Assembly (NCBI RefSeq): GCF_022376445.1
Contig: NW_025955186.1
Span: 1 to 61,877, forward strand
DNA from: Fomitopsis serialis
Lineage: Eukaryota > Basidiomycota > Agaricomycetes > Polyporales > Fomitopsidaceae
Reading direction: 5' to 3'
DNA: 61,877 nt
This document shows positions 1 to 10,019 of the stretch, piece by piece. The translations under genes were made by a program, and so were the position numbers. Below the pieces are notes generated by a model. That model was not told where the DNA came from. It saw only the letters and a program-made list of their open reading frames with translations, and did no database searches. How positions within the stretch are numbered: position 1 is the first letter of the stretch; each line of letters begins with the position of its first letter.

Positions 1-106
1 TGCTCAGTTTATACACCGCGCCGAGGGTGTGCTCCGCGTCGAACTGCACCCGCTTGGAGGAATCGACTTGCTCGACCTTGATCGCGCGCTCCGACTCGTC
101 GGACAT
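1..106 (-). pseudogene. 5' end of a DUF6697-like gene, cut by the window edge
   Basis: Read on the minus strand, this segment starts with ATG at 104-106 and encodes MSDESERAIKVEQ followed by a stretch nearly identical to the first 35 residues of the complete gene at 4398-6028. It reaches the window edge before the first intron of that gene, so I cannot tell whether the rest is intact. I call it a gene fragment rather than a full CDS. Its 5' flank (107-390) is also duplicated, so this is a segmental duplication. The type 'pseudogene' is used only because the copy is incomplete here; it could be a functional gene continuing to the left. Confidence 0.7.
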
Positions 107-203
107 AGCTGGAGCGGTCGTAGAGTAAGTAAGAGCAAGCGGGAGCGCAGGTCGGTACAGTGGTACTCAGCAAGCGAGTACTTGTTACTGTAGCGACTTC
201 AAC

Positions 204-219
204 GACGCGACGCGACGCG
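204..219 (+). promoter_or_regulatory. Tandem GACGCG motif upstream of the DUF6697-like fragment
   Basis: GACGCGACGCGACGCG lies about 100 bp upstream of the conserved ATG. The same motif occurs at 6137-6152, upstream of the full DUF6697-like gene, and in a shorter form at 29271-29281, upstream of an F-box gene. A regulatory role is inferred from this repeated placement only. Confidence 0.4.
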
Positions 220-469
220 AACGAGTTGCGAACGAGCGTCAATTTGCTCTCCACGGTCACGGTCCTCACGAAATCGCGGGATCAAATGTACACTCCTCCG
301 CATACGATTCTTCAGATCTCAGAACCTGACAGTGACAACACGATGGCGCGGGATCAAGAGCACCCATTACACGATACCTGGGTCCAGTAATGCAGCCGGT
401 ATAAAGACATGCTACATATTATTTTCTTCACGTCAAAGACGCGCACGTCGAGGAATCACTGTAATTATA

Positions 470-560
470 TGAAGTAAGCAACCGATACACAGTGGTATCC
501 CATGATAGGAAGCACGACAGCATATGCGAGAAACAGCGGACAATATGTTAGTCATAGTAA
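470..560. repeat. Orphan 3' tail of a lost DUF6697-like gene copy
   Basis: This segment matches 4265-4380, the 3' flank of the complete minus-strand DUF6697-like gene. Shared blocks include AAGCAACCGA, TATCCCATGATAG and AAGCACGACAGC. Here no coding body follows to the right; instead comes about 1.3 kb of unassigned sequence and then the monooxygenase gene. I read it as a remnant of a tandem-array member whose coding region has been deleted or displaced. Confidence 0.7.
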
Positions 561-1860
561 TATTAGGGTACAGCTATGTAGCTGTACCGTCGACTGCAAC
601 TCGAACAACGTCAATATTGTGGAAGCTTCAGAATTTACGACAGACTCAACCATTTCGAGCCTCTCGTACATACTGTTTCGGTATGAACGTCCGGCAGATA
701 TGTCCGTTATGATTAGTGTCCTTCTCCAAGTCAGAACGCGCTTCCTTCGCAACCTAGACGATCTCCTAATCATGTGTGTTGCTGTGCCTTCAATCGAGCT
801 GAGGTCGATGATATGCCGCGAATCAGTTGTCTTTGAATCGACATCTACGAAGAACTATGACGAGGGGGTCCTCGGACTATCGCAGCACATGTGGCCATGT
901 ATTTCTTGTCACGATTTTCTCGTCTAGAGTGGCACCGAATCCAGGGTACCAGTATTAGCAGGCTATGTCGGCACGTAGGACTTCGGCTCACCCCGGCGAG
1001 TCGACAATGGCAGTACTCAATGGATGAGTCCCACACGGGCCGGACCGCGCATGGCGGCTGTGCATAAATCACATTTTCCGTCCTTGGAAGCACTTGCGGG
1101 GGAACCCGCTGGCTGGCTGGTACACCGGGGTCGACCTATTGTCGTCTGCCGGGTACCTCTGTAGAGCCCTCAGGCTCCAAACAGAGTTATGGAGGGAGTG
1201 GTCCGCTTAGGATACCACGGACGTGTCGTGGTGGTGGAATGCGTCCGCACTGAAGGGTAAGAGACCGAGAGGTAATAGGGATGAGGGTACGGCGAGGTGA
1301 GTCCGAGCGGTCACTCGAAAGGCGAACGGCGAGGGTCGCGTCGCGCATGTGACCGTGTCACTGGTGATTGATTGATCGAAGTTCGCTCCCGTTCAAATCC
1401 CAAGGTTGGAGCAAGATTTTCTTGTGAGTCAAGAAAGCATCGCAAATCGCAAATCGCAATACACAATACGCAAAAAGCGCTTTCAGTCGGTGTTGTATAT
1501 GGTGTATATGTACATATTGTTTGATCGCACACCCATGCGGTCGCATGAGTAAGTCCCAAGTCACGATCATCATTACATAGTCTCCGTTGCTGACCAAAAA
1601 GAGATAGTACTCTCGGTTTTGATCATTACATGATATGGGCGACTCGTGCTTGAGTACTCGTTGGTCATCCGAGTGCATCTGCAGCAGCTCGAGCGATGCC
1701 GTAGCTAGACGAGTCAGAGTCCTGCCGAGAGGGAGACGTACAGTGGCGGCTACCTCCGCGACTTCTAACTTCCACGACGCTGCCCTGACTCGGACGTTTG
1801 ACACAGACTCGGCAGTGATCAGGCAATGCGCCGACCGGGCCACGCGTATGCACTCAGATC
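561..1860. other. No gene recognised
   Basis: Short open frames here show no recognisable domains and overlap one another on both strands. The stretch holds low-level repeats such as tandem CGCAAAT units near 1440 but nothing I can assign. Its right end is the promoter of the monooxygenase gene. Confidence 0.5.
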
Positions 1861-1863
1861 GCC

Positions 1864-1876
1864 CGTATATAAGGCC
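1864..1876 (+). promoter_or_regulatory. TATA box of the monooxygenase gene
   Basis: CGTATATAAGGCC lies about 75 bp upstream of the ATG at 1941, a normal distance for a fungal TATA-containing promoter with a short leader. Confidence 0.6.
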
Positions 1877-1940
1877 AGGGTAGCTCTACACCAGACAGCC
1901 CTAAGCCTCTCATCAACTAAATACCGAAAGTGACTTCTCA

Positions 1941-4178
1941 ATGGGTAGTACTTCGCCGATCCCCGTTCTCATTGTAAGTAAGTATCAACAGTCCAAACTC
2001 CAAGCTGATCGCCATCACACAGGCTGGTGCTGGGCCCACTGGGCTTGTTCTGGGACTGACCCTCCTTCAGAATGGCGTTCAAGTTCGGATCGTTGACAAG
2101 GACCCGAAACGCCATCCTGGACAGCGAGGTTCTGGCCTGCAGGTGAGCAATACGCGCATGGTACATGGCGTTCGCTTACAGGCGGACGTGCAGCCGCGTA
2201 CACTGGAACTGTTCCACTTCCTCGGCGTTCTTGACGACGTGCAGGCCAAGGCATTGTCTGTCATGCCGAGGCGCGAATACAAACTACCAGGAGGGACAGA
2301 GACGCTCAAAGTGGAGACGATAGCTCCCATCGAGGATCCTACCCCCTCAACCCCTTACGTGAGCTCGATCGCCGATATGCATCCTTTCTGCTGACCCACA
2401 CTGCCTCGCAAGGTCAACGCAAGTTTGCTTGGCCAGTACAACACCGAAGCGATCCTTCGTGCGCACATCGAACGTCTTGGGGGCGCTGTAGAGTACGGGA
2501 CCGAGCTGCGTAGCTTTGAGCAGCATCCAAACCACGTCGAAGCAACGCTTGTCACCAAAAATGGCGAGAAAGAGAAGACCGAGACACTGACATCCCACTG
2601 GCTGGTAGGCACGGATGGTGCCCGAGGTAAGCTATCTATGTCCCCGAGAATGTCGTGCACTGACGCGTAATGCTATAGGCATTGTTCGCAAGCAACTGGG
2701 CCTGTCTTTCATTGGAGAGACTCGTACGGACGGAGCTATACACTTGCTCGGTCTGGTCGAAGTCCAGGGACTTGACGCAGATGTGGGTGTCCAGTCCAGA
2801 CCCAATCCGCCTTTCTGTCGGGTTTGATACAGAGTTCGCTGACTGGCCTCTTGGGTAGCACTGGCACCAGTGGGCAGAAATGCTTAATGGCGGGTGCGTT
2901 GTCGTGGACTTGCAAGAGCTTACGGCTCTCTAACTGCTCCGTTCGACAGCCTTATGTTAATCCCCACAGAGAGGACCGGATACTTCAGCTTCTTCCTCGG
3001 ACGGGTGCAAGATGTGGAAAAGCTGTTGGTGGACAGAGACGCACTTGTCGAGACCTTCCTCAATCGGGTTGAGCGACAGGACTTGGTGTTCGGCAAATTC
3101 GAGGCGGTCTCGCCATACAGGTCAGTGTTGGATAGGACGTTTCTCATGACAGCTTATCATCGTTCGTTTCGATGCATAGACCGAACATTCGCATGGTGGA
3201 CAAGTTCGGCGAAGGCCGCGTCTTCGTCGCCGGAGGTAAATCTGGAGGTTGCTCCTGAACACGACGAGGCGACTAACACGCAACGTAGATGCGGCACATG
3301 TTCACAGCCCAGCTGGTGGCCAGGTAAGTCGGATTGCGCGCCTCCTTTGAGGTCCGTTCTACCAAGGCTAACGTCGTTTCTTAGGGCTTGAACTCCAGCG
3401 TCCAAGACGCGGTGCGCACTGCAATCTAATCACAATGCTCTCCCAATTGACGGATCCCTCCCAGTTCAACCTCGCATGGAAACTCACGCTCGTCAAGAAG
3501 GGCATCGCCTCTCCCTCCCTGCTGGCCACCTACACCGAGGAGCGCCTTCCCGTCATCGCTGCAATGCTGCAGAAGAGCACGAAACTCTTCGAGGCCTTGC
3601 AGAAAGGTGACACAGAGCGCGCCTGGAAGCGTGGCGGCGACCTCAGGATGCTCGGCGTGAACTATCGCTGGAGCTCCATCGTCGTGGACGAGCGCACGCC
3701 CAAGGCGCAGTCGCCCGAGAGCGTCAATCCCTATGGCTCGGGCACCGACGGTGATCTCAGAGCGGGCGACCGTGCGCCTGACGCACCCGGCCTTGTGAAT
3801 GTTGGCACCGAGGAGGCCGACGATCCGACGTCGCTCTTCAGCGTGTTCCGCCCTTCCCACCATACAGCGCTTCTGTTCAATATACCTGCCGAGGAGATGG
3901 AGCAAGTACTCAGAGTGGCGCAAAAGTATCCGTCTGGCTCTGTCAAGACGGTGTCGATTTACCCTCAGGGCACGTCGAACCCCAGTGTCGTTGGACGACC
4001 AGACCTTGCGGTAGCCGACAGGGACGGCCATGCGTACGCAGGATACCAAGTGTCCCCGGAGAAGCCGACGATCGTGATCGTGCGTCCGGACGGGGTCGTT
4101 GGAGGGATTGTCTACGGTTTGTCCGGCGTCGAGCAATATTTCAGAGGTGTCTTCGACGCCACGGGCGATGCGCTCTAA
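1941..4178 (+). CDS. FAD-dependent aromatic monooxygenase (phenol 2-monooxygenase type)
   Basis: The first exon is short (MGSTSPIPVLI) and splices at GTAAGT into the FAD dinucleotide fold AGAGPTGLVLGL. Further exons encode GLQ-PRTLELFHFLGV, then the FAD-phosphate motif spliced as VFVAG-DAAHVHSPAGGQ-GLNSSVQDA near 3220-3410, then FNLAWKL. The last exon, to a TAA at 4176-4178, carries the thioredoxin-like C-terminal domain of phenol hydroxylases (GDRAPDAPGL, and IVIVRPDGVVGGIVYG near the end). Such enzymes hydroxylate phenolic rings using NAD(P)H and O2 and are probably cytosolic; in wood-decay fungi they are linked to aromatic detoxification. I count about eight exons, with phases consistent throughout, so the gene looks intact. 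It sits between two DUF6697-like copies, which makes it a candidate insertion into that array. The exact substrate cannot be told from sequence. Confidence 0.88.
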
Positions 4179-4264
4179 GTAGTGCGCTCAGATATGATAT
4201 TCACCGTCTAGACCATGTGTACCATTAGTAAGCATTATCATTATACATCCCAACTCCGTACTTC

Positions 4265-4380
4265 CAAGTCCATATGCATATGAAGCAAGCAACCGACATG
4301 CAGTGGTGAGTATCCCATGATAGAAAGCACGACAGCGTATACGAGCAACAGCGTACGACATGATGGTGATGATGAAAGTA
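4265..4380. repeat. 3' flank of the DUF6697-like gene, second copy of the 470-560 segment
   Basis: This lies just downstream of the stop of the minus-strand DUF6697-like gene and matches 470-560 over about 100 bp with small indels. It fixes the orientation of the lost copy and shows that the array was head-to-tail. Confidence 0.7.
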
Positions 4381-4397
4381 ATATGCAGCAGCAGAGT

Positions 4398-6028
4398 CTA
4401 CTCGGATTTGATCGGTGTCGCATGAGTTTGCTGAGACGGCGAGACCTTCGGCTCGTCGTGCATGTCAGCATCCTCCTCCGACTTGAGGTGCTTCACTTCG
4501 ACGACCTCCGCATCAAAATCGACATCATCGCCGCCGTTGTCATACTCCAATTTTGGCTCCGGTGTCTCTGGCTCGGAAGACCCCCGCTTGCGCTTCCGAC
4601 TCGCCTTCAGAGTGTCCGAATGTTTTGACTTTCCCCTCGCCTTTCCCTTCGGCGGAGTGAAATATTTGTAGTTCCTCGCGAGGACACGTTGGAACTGGAT
4701 GTCGTAGCTGACGCACTTCATTGCCCATACACCGATCGCCTATGGTGGTGTAGTAGAGCAGCTTAGTATCAATGTGAACCTGCACACCGCGAAAGACAAA
4801 TCTCACCTCTTCGCCTCTCTCGTATGCAGCAACGATATCTTCCCACGTGACCTTGCGGCGTGCTGCAACTACACGATCTTTGTCTTCGACGACCGCAGAG
4901 ATCTCATCCCTGGATGGTTCTCTGTGGTGTTCCTTGCGAAACCCCACCCTGAACATAACAACATCTCCCCAGGACTTCTCGAGGATGTCCTGCCCCCACG
5001 TCCTTCGTACCTATGCAAGAACAAATCAGCATTTAGACGCCCTCAGAGGACATCTATAGCCGAGAGACTGACTGCGAGGGGTTGAAGAGCAAACTCATCT
5101 GAGGTCAGAGACTCCGAAACGTACATCCGGTACTGACCCATGTAACCCCAGAGTGCAGGTTTGTCTTGCACCCTCACGAATACACGAAAGATACTGCGTT
5201 CGAAATCACCTTCACCGTCAGCGCGCCTAGTTCCGAAGAACAAGCCGGGGTCGCCGGGGTTGACCGGTGCGTGCGGGTTGAGCTCGAGGACAAGACACAT
5301 AAAGTCGCTGAGCAGGTGAACTTGGGCCTTCTGTGGTGCCGGGTGGGGAAACGTGTCGACGAAGCTCCCTCCGTAGAGGTTATGCAAGTAGTAGCGGTTA
5401 AACATGAACCTCAGCGTCGGCTCATCGAGGTCTATTCGATACGGATCCAACCCGACTACCTTCATCCGGTCCGCCACCGTCTTCCACGTAAACTGCGAAT
5501 CTTTCTTGATCTTGGCGATAGGCTGCGCGGAGCTATAAGCGGTACAGATGGCATAGTCAGATCAGAATGAACTCACATTCCTGAGTCGCAGAACAGCTTC
5601 GTGCTGTTGTTCGTCCGTCAAGTCGGAGTAGGTTCCAGGTGGTGGCAACTGGACTAGCCAGTCATCCTCAAGGGGCTCTGCCTTTACCGGTATGCCCGTG
5701 TCTAAACAGTACGTTGTGAACATTGTCCTCACCTGTGCTGAAGCAACTGTATCTCATACGACTCACCAGCCTCCTCACGCTTCGTGGCAGCCGCCTGCGC
5801 TGCCTCTCTGCGCTCTATCTCAAATCGCTCGACCGTCGGCACGAGGATGTACCACTGGGAGGAGGGCCGCGAAGCCCTGGGTAGCTGAGCGGAACCAACT
5901 TGAACAGAGTCCTCCTCCTTCGTGGGCAGTCTATATACCGCGCCGAGGGTGCTCTCCGCGTCGAACTGCACGCGCTCGGAGGAATCAGCTTGCTCGACCT
6001 TGATCGCGCGCTCCGAGTCGTCGGACAT
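4398..6028 (-). CDS. DUF6697-like basidiomycete protein, complete copy
   Basis: Five exons can be traced on the minus strand: about 6028-5773 (MSDDSERAIKVEQ start), 5703-5576, 5527-5082, 5010-4810 and 4739-4398. All introns are short GT-AG. The core exon encodes PIAKIKKDSQFTWKTVADRM, then LYGGSFVDTFPHPAPQ, NPHAPVNPGDPGLFFGTRR and WGYMGQYRMY; the next encodes VRRTWGQDI and ITWEDIVAAYERGEE-like sequence; the last has MKCVSYDIQFQRVLARNY and a basic then acidic tail (KKR-rich, DDVDFDAE). This matches the paralogue at 17419-19023 exon for exon. I take the family to be DUF6697, which has no known biochemical role. The charged tail suggests nuclear location, but that is inference. The ATG is chosen because it is conserved in the fragment at 1-106. 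Confidence 0.8.
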
Positions 6029-6310
6029 AGCTGCGGTCGTAGAGAAGGGGGAAGCGGAAGGCGGGAACAGTGCAGCACAAGACGGAGGTCGGTGCAATTA
6101 ATGGTGGCAAGCGAGCGTCACTGTGGCAACCTCAACGACGCGACGCGACGCGACTCGGAGGACGAGCGTCACTTGCTCTACACGGTCACGGTCCTCTCAG
6201 AGGTCATGCAATCTTGTGATCAAATGTACGCTCCTCCGCATTCAAAACCTGGCATCAAGGTTTCGCAGTATCAAGAGCATGCATTACGAGTTACATAGAT
6301 CCAGTACCAG
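5925..6310. repeat. Right copy of the segmental duplication
   Basis: This contains the first exon and promoter of the complete DUF6697-like gene and matches 1-390. The GACGCG run, the ACGGTCACGGTCCTC block and the GATCAAATGTACGCTCCTCC-like block are all conserved in order and spacing. Confidence 0.8.
6137..6152 (+). promoter_or_regulatory. Tandem GACGCG motif upstream of the complete DUF6697-like gene
   Basis: GACGCGACGCGACGCG lies about 110 bp upstream of the ATG at 6028, next to GTGGCAAC at 6123-6130. Both modules recur upstream of the F-box gene at 26797-29121, in the other order. Function is inferred. Confidence 0.4.
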
Positions 6311-6589
6311 CAATAATGCATCGGACTTGTTCGACCCTCGACGTTGAAACGTTGACGCGCGACAGAGGGCCCAGGGGTCGTCCAAGGATCGTCACACTCT
6401 GAGTGTCCAGTCGGTTTCCTCCAAGTACCAAAGTAGACAAGATCTGTCAGGACGCATCGTCCGGCCTTCCGACGTCTTCGTGCTGCCGTCCCTCCAGCTC
6501 CCCGCCCCCACTGTTGCCCATCGTCTCCGTCCGCCGCGTACTCAGCGACCTGACCAGTCGCTCAATGCGCTCCCTGCTACATGGCCCAC

Positions 6590-7050
6590 CGCACCCAGAC
6601 CTCGGTCGTCGATCCATTCGAATGCATGACGTGGAGAATATTCTTCATGTTGACAGAGGCGAGATCTGTGCCCCCTTCAAGTTCATTAGACCGGCTTGCT
6701 CTCCGAACGACGATTCTGGGTAGGGCGAGGAGACGTTTCCCGTAACTTCTGCTCGTTGCTGGCCTTGTCTTTCCTGGCATCCCGGGCGTGGTTTCTCTGC
6801 AGGTCGTTAGTCGACCCATCCGGCGCGTCGAGCAAGTCATGGAGGACTTCCTCGTGAGGGTTTCAAACCGATCGCAACAGAATACTACAACGCACCTTCT
6901 CTGTCCGCGTCGCCTCTCCAGAGAGCAGCTATACCTCTGTGTTGCCAATGCGATCGGCGAGTTGGGTGGCGTAGGCCGTGGAAGCAGAAGCCGGTTCGTC
7001 GTAGGAAAGGCAACCCCACTCACGTGCACGTCTGAGACTCCCGGGTGATA
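6590..7050 (-). pseudogene. Decayed fragment of the NCBP3-like gene
   Basis: On the minus strand, the stretch near 6970-6930 reads CTCGCCGATCGCATTGGCAA, matching exon 1 of the gene at 15743 (QLADRIGNTKV). It then hits an in-frame TAG where the intact gene has TAT. The homology runs on through the donor site and first intron (the CTTGCTCGACGCGCC block), and patchily into exon 3 (a GGCACAGATCTCGCCTCTG-like block, and GAATGGATCGACGACC near 6615). The copy is inverted relative to its parent and lies about 9 kb from it. It cannot encode the protein. Confidence 0.75.
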
Positions 7051-7680
7051 TCCACGACCGAGGAGGATACCCGAGAGACGAAAGGAGCGGCAGAGTCGAT
7101 CTAATTGAGCATGGCAGTTGCCTCGGGAGGCAATCAGAGGCGAATACGGTGATGAGGCGACACTATGGCGTATCCTGTCATCCCTGATAACTGACGAACG
7201 CCGACACGACGAGGGGTTGGACGGGGCACTTGGATGGTAACGCACATACCAGTGTAAGTACACAGTGACAGAGCCAGAACCAGGCAGCCTGCACGAGCTC
7301 ATCGCGGGGCCAGAAGCGAAGCCTGGTGTGACTTCGATCGAGAGCTGCATTGGCCCATCGACGGTTCGATCAGGGCTTATCAGACTCGCAGGACGCCTCG
7401 ACCGCGGACACGTCAACGTCTTCCGGACGGATGCATCGAACGCAGAGCGAACACAGATTGCCCCCGGGCATTGTCTGTGTGGGCAGACAGTAGCATGGCA
7501 GACTGGACAGCTGAAACATGCGGTGTTGTTTCCGAGCGAGGACGGCGAGGAGGGAGGCTGACGGAGGCATCGGGGGATCTAAATGGCGGGCGGTCAGAGT
7601 CTGGACGGGGACGACAGGCAGGAGCCACGTTCCGCGAGCGAAGACCAATACACTCCCCAAGCGAACATCCCCCGCCATCA
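7051..7680. other. No gene recognised
   Basis: This is intergenic sequence upstream of the CBM48 gene. Open frames on both strands here lack recognisable domains or a plausible exon pattern. Confidence 0.5.
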
Positions 7681-7686
7681 CCCGCC

Positions 7687-7692
7687 TATAAA
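7687..7692 (+). promoter_or_regulatory. TATA box of the CBM48 gene
   Basis: TATAAA occurs in a C-rich promoter about 300 bp upstream of the ATG at 7995. The following pyrimidine-rich tract is typical of basidiomycete core promoters. The distance would leave a fairly long leader, possibly with a leader intron. Confidence 0.4.
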
Positions 7693-7994
7693 CACGCCTC
7701 CCCACCAGCTTCCCCCCGCCCTCCCCTCCGGATACCCTCCCGCCCTCCTCAACCCGTCTGCGCGTCGTCCAGGTGAGCGTCTTCCACCCCGCATCGAACC
7801 ACGCGCTTATTCATCTCACCCGCCGCTCCGCGCTCCATGTCATCCCCAGACTCCAGCATCCGCTCCCTCCAGCAGCAACCTGCTCGCCCACACGCACTCC
7901 CCGCGCATCCAACCACCGCCAACTGACCGCCAACGCACCCGCACACAGCACGACCCCCTAACTCGCAACTGATCAACGACTCTGCAGAGCGGCG

Positions 7995-9420
7995 ATGGCC
8001 GAGCAGGCACACGAAATCACTTTCCGGTGGTGAGTGCGCCCCTCCTGCAGCCAACCGCACCCGCTCACAGGCACACCCAGGCCCTCCACCGATGCCCAGG
8101 ACGTCATCGTCACAGGCTCCTTCGACGGGGTGAGTCCCGTCTCCCCGTCTCCCATCCGCACTCGCTGACGCACCCCCTCCCCCGTACCGCCCTGACCCCG
8201 CGCAGTGGTCGAGCTCGACCCACCTCGCCAAAACGCCCGCGGGCTTCGAGGGCACCGTCCGCGTGCCCTTCGGCACAAAGATCGCGTACAAGTACGTCGT
8301 CGACGGCCGCTGGACCACCGCGGACGGCCAGCCCACCGAGCTCGACCCCATCGGCAACCTCAACAACGTCTACACCGCCCCGCCCGCGCCCGCACCCGCA
8401 CCCACACCCGCAGCAGGCGTCGTGGACACGGTAAAAGACACGGTCGCGGGCCTCGCGCAGACAGCGACCGCCATGGTCGAGGCGATGGCGCCCTCCGTCG
8501 AGAGCCCGGCCCTCCCCACAGAGCCAGAGCCAGAGCCGGCAGCAGAACCGGCCCCCGCACCAGCCGACTCTGCCCCTGCCCCTGCCCCTGCCCCTGCACC
8601 CGAACTGTCCCCAGCAAGCGAGCCGTTCACGCCGGGGACCGTCCTCCCGCCCTCCGAGCTCGCCGCGCCGCACCTCGCGCCCGACGTCCCCATGCACATC
8701 CTCCCGCTCGAGCCGGAGCCCCTCAAGCCGACGGTCGTCGAGGGCTCCGCGCCCGCGCCCGCGGTCAACGGGAACGGGCACGCTAACGGGCACGGAGCCG
8801 GGGAGAACGCGCCGTCGACGCACGAGGCGGCGGGGGCGCCGTTCGTGGGCGAGGCGAAGCGGGAGGGCGCGATGGAGGGCGAGGGCGACGGCGGCGTGAC
8901 AGCGGTGGAAGCGGCGGCGGAGCAGCCCGCGCCGAACGGTGCGGCCACGGAGGCCGCGCCCGCGCCCGCGGTGAACGGCCCGTCGGCAGAGACGAAGCCC
9001 GCGGCGAACGGGAACGGCACGCCCTCGCCAGCACCAAGCGGAACCACGCCCACCACGCCCACGACGAACGGCACCCCCGCGCCCGCGCTCGCGCCCGCCT
9101 CCCCGCCCACAACCCCCACCCGCGAGAAAGAAAAAGAAAAGCCGAGCCGGATGCGCTTCCCCTCCCTCTCCGCGCGGCGCTCGCAGCGCTCCGCCTCCAG
9201 CGCGAACACCTCGCTCACCTCGCTCGGCGACTCCGCCACGCCCCCCGCCACGCCGCAGTCGCCCAGGACGCCGGGGACGCCTGGGAAGGAGACGCACGCG
9301 AGCAGGGCCGCCGCCGCAGGGGGGACGGTGCGCCAGAAGCGGACAAGCATCTTCGGGAAGCTGAAGGGCATCTTCGACGCGCCGAACGGGCACGGCAAGG
9401 CGACGTCGAACGGGGCGTGA
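7995..9420 (+). CDS. AMPK-type glycogen-binding (CBM48) domain protein with long low-complexity tail
   Basis: Three exons (7995-8029, 8081-8129, 8206-9420) give 432 residues with all phases consistent. The first 90 residues form a CBM48/AMPK1 carbohydrate-binding module: EITFRW at the start, VIVTGSFDG-WSSSTHLAK across the second intron, VRVPFGTKIAYKYVVDGRW, then a terminal NNVYTAP. The rest is Ala/Pro/Glu-rich (repeats of AP, EPEPEP) with a basic, Ser-rich C-terminus (RMRFPSLSARRSQRSASS) ending in KLKGIFDAPNGHGK. Related fungal proteins bind glycogen or are described as Crp1/Mdg1-like. There is no catalytic domain. A cytosolic or membrane-peripheral role is likely but unproven. The low-complexity tail has very high GC and long antisense open frames that are shadows. 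Confidence 0.82.
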
Positions 9421-10019
9421 TCGCGCGTGGCCGCGGGTGGATGGTGGATAGGTGGTGGGTGGTGGGGATAGATGCATATGTCTGGGCGCAGGCCCGGCGG
9501 GTTACGACTCTTTTATGCCTGTAGATAGTGTTCAGTTGGTCCGTGTTTCTTGGTCTGCCGTGCCTCTCCAGTTTGGTTAGCCTCTTTGCAATCGATATCT
9601 CCGTAGGTAGTTACATCTTTTACTCTGCTCAGTGCGTCCGCGTGTTCTCGCTGAACAGGACACGCACACATGGTCGGACGGGCACGTCAATCATAGCGTC
9701 TCGCCGTTGACTGCAGGTGTAATTCCCGTTGACCGAGAGCGAACGATGCGCATCTGCGAAGACGAGTCTGAGAGAAGATCATTAGGGACGGACGTGCGTA
9801 CTGGTTACATTCAGGTCATACAGAAACGTCAGCGGAGCGCGAACAGGTTTGCCACACTCAGAGAGCATACGGGGGCACGAAAGACGAAAGGGAGGCAACG
9901 AAGTGTCCGAACGCAGCACTGGCGAAGAGAGGGAACGAAAACGGGGCACTACAGTAAACGGCGAGTCCAAGAACGAAACCCCGCCGACCAGCCAAACAGA
10001 CCGCTCGCGACACCCGAGG
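9421..10019. other. Convergent intergenic region
   Basis: This is the 3' flank of the CBM48 gene and the 3' flank of the minus-strand Q/P-rich gene. No gene, tRNA or repeat was recognised. Confidence 0.5.

Larger units (their letters stand above)
1..390. repeat. Left copy of a segmental duplication (DUF6697-like 5' end plus promoter)
   Basis: This stretch aligns by eye with 5925-6310. Shared landmarks are the first coding exon, the run of GACGCG units at 204-219, the block ACGGTCACGGTCCTC near 257 and GATCAAATGTAC near 290. Small indels and substitutions are scattered through it, so the duplication is not very recent. Homology fades after about 390, near the shared GTCCAGTA/ATCCAGTA block. 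Confidence 0.8.

Noticed and set aside
502..927. Plus-strand open frame of 141 codons near the left edge
   Set aside because: Its start lies within the duplicated non-coding 3' tail of a DUF6697-like gene, and the rest has no domain or splice pattern.
1385..1405. tRNA B-box-like GTTCAAATCCC
   Set aside because: No matching A box or cloverleaf stems are found at the required spacing.
6577..7416. A 279-codon minus-strand open frame
   Set aside because: It is in a different frame from the recognisable NCBP3-like remnant on the same strand, and its product has no domain.
8110..9477. Very long antisense open frames (about 340-455 codons) opposite the CBM48 gene
   Set aside because: The plus strand carries a clear CBM48 domain and a repetitive Ala/Pro-rich tail. 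The high GC makes stops rare, so the antisense frames are shadows with Arg/Gly-rich, domain-free products.
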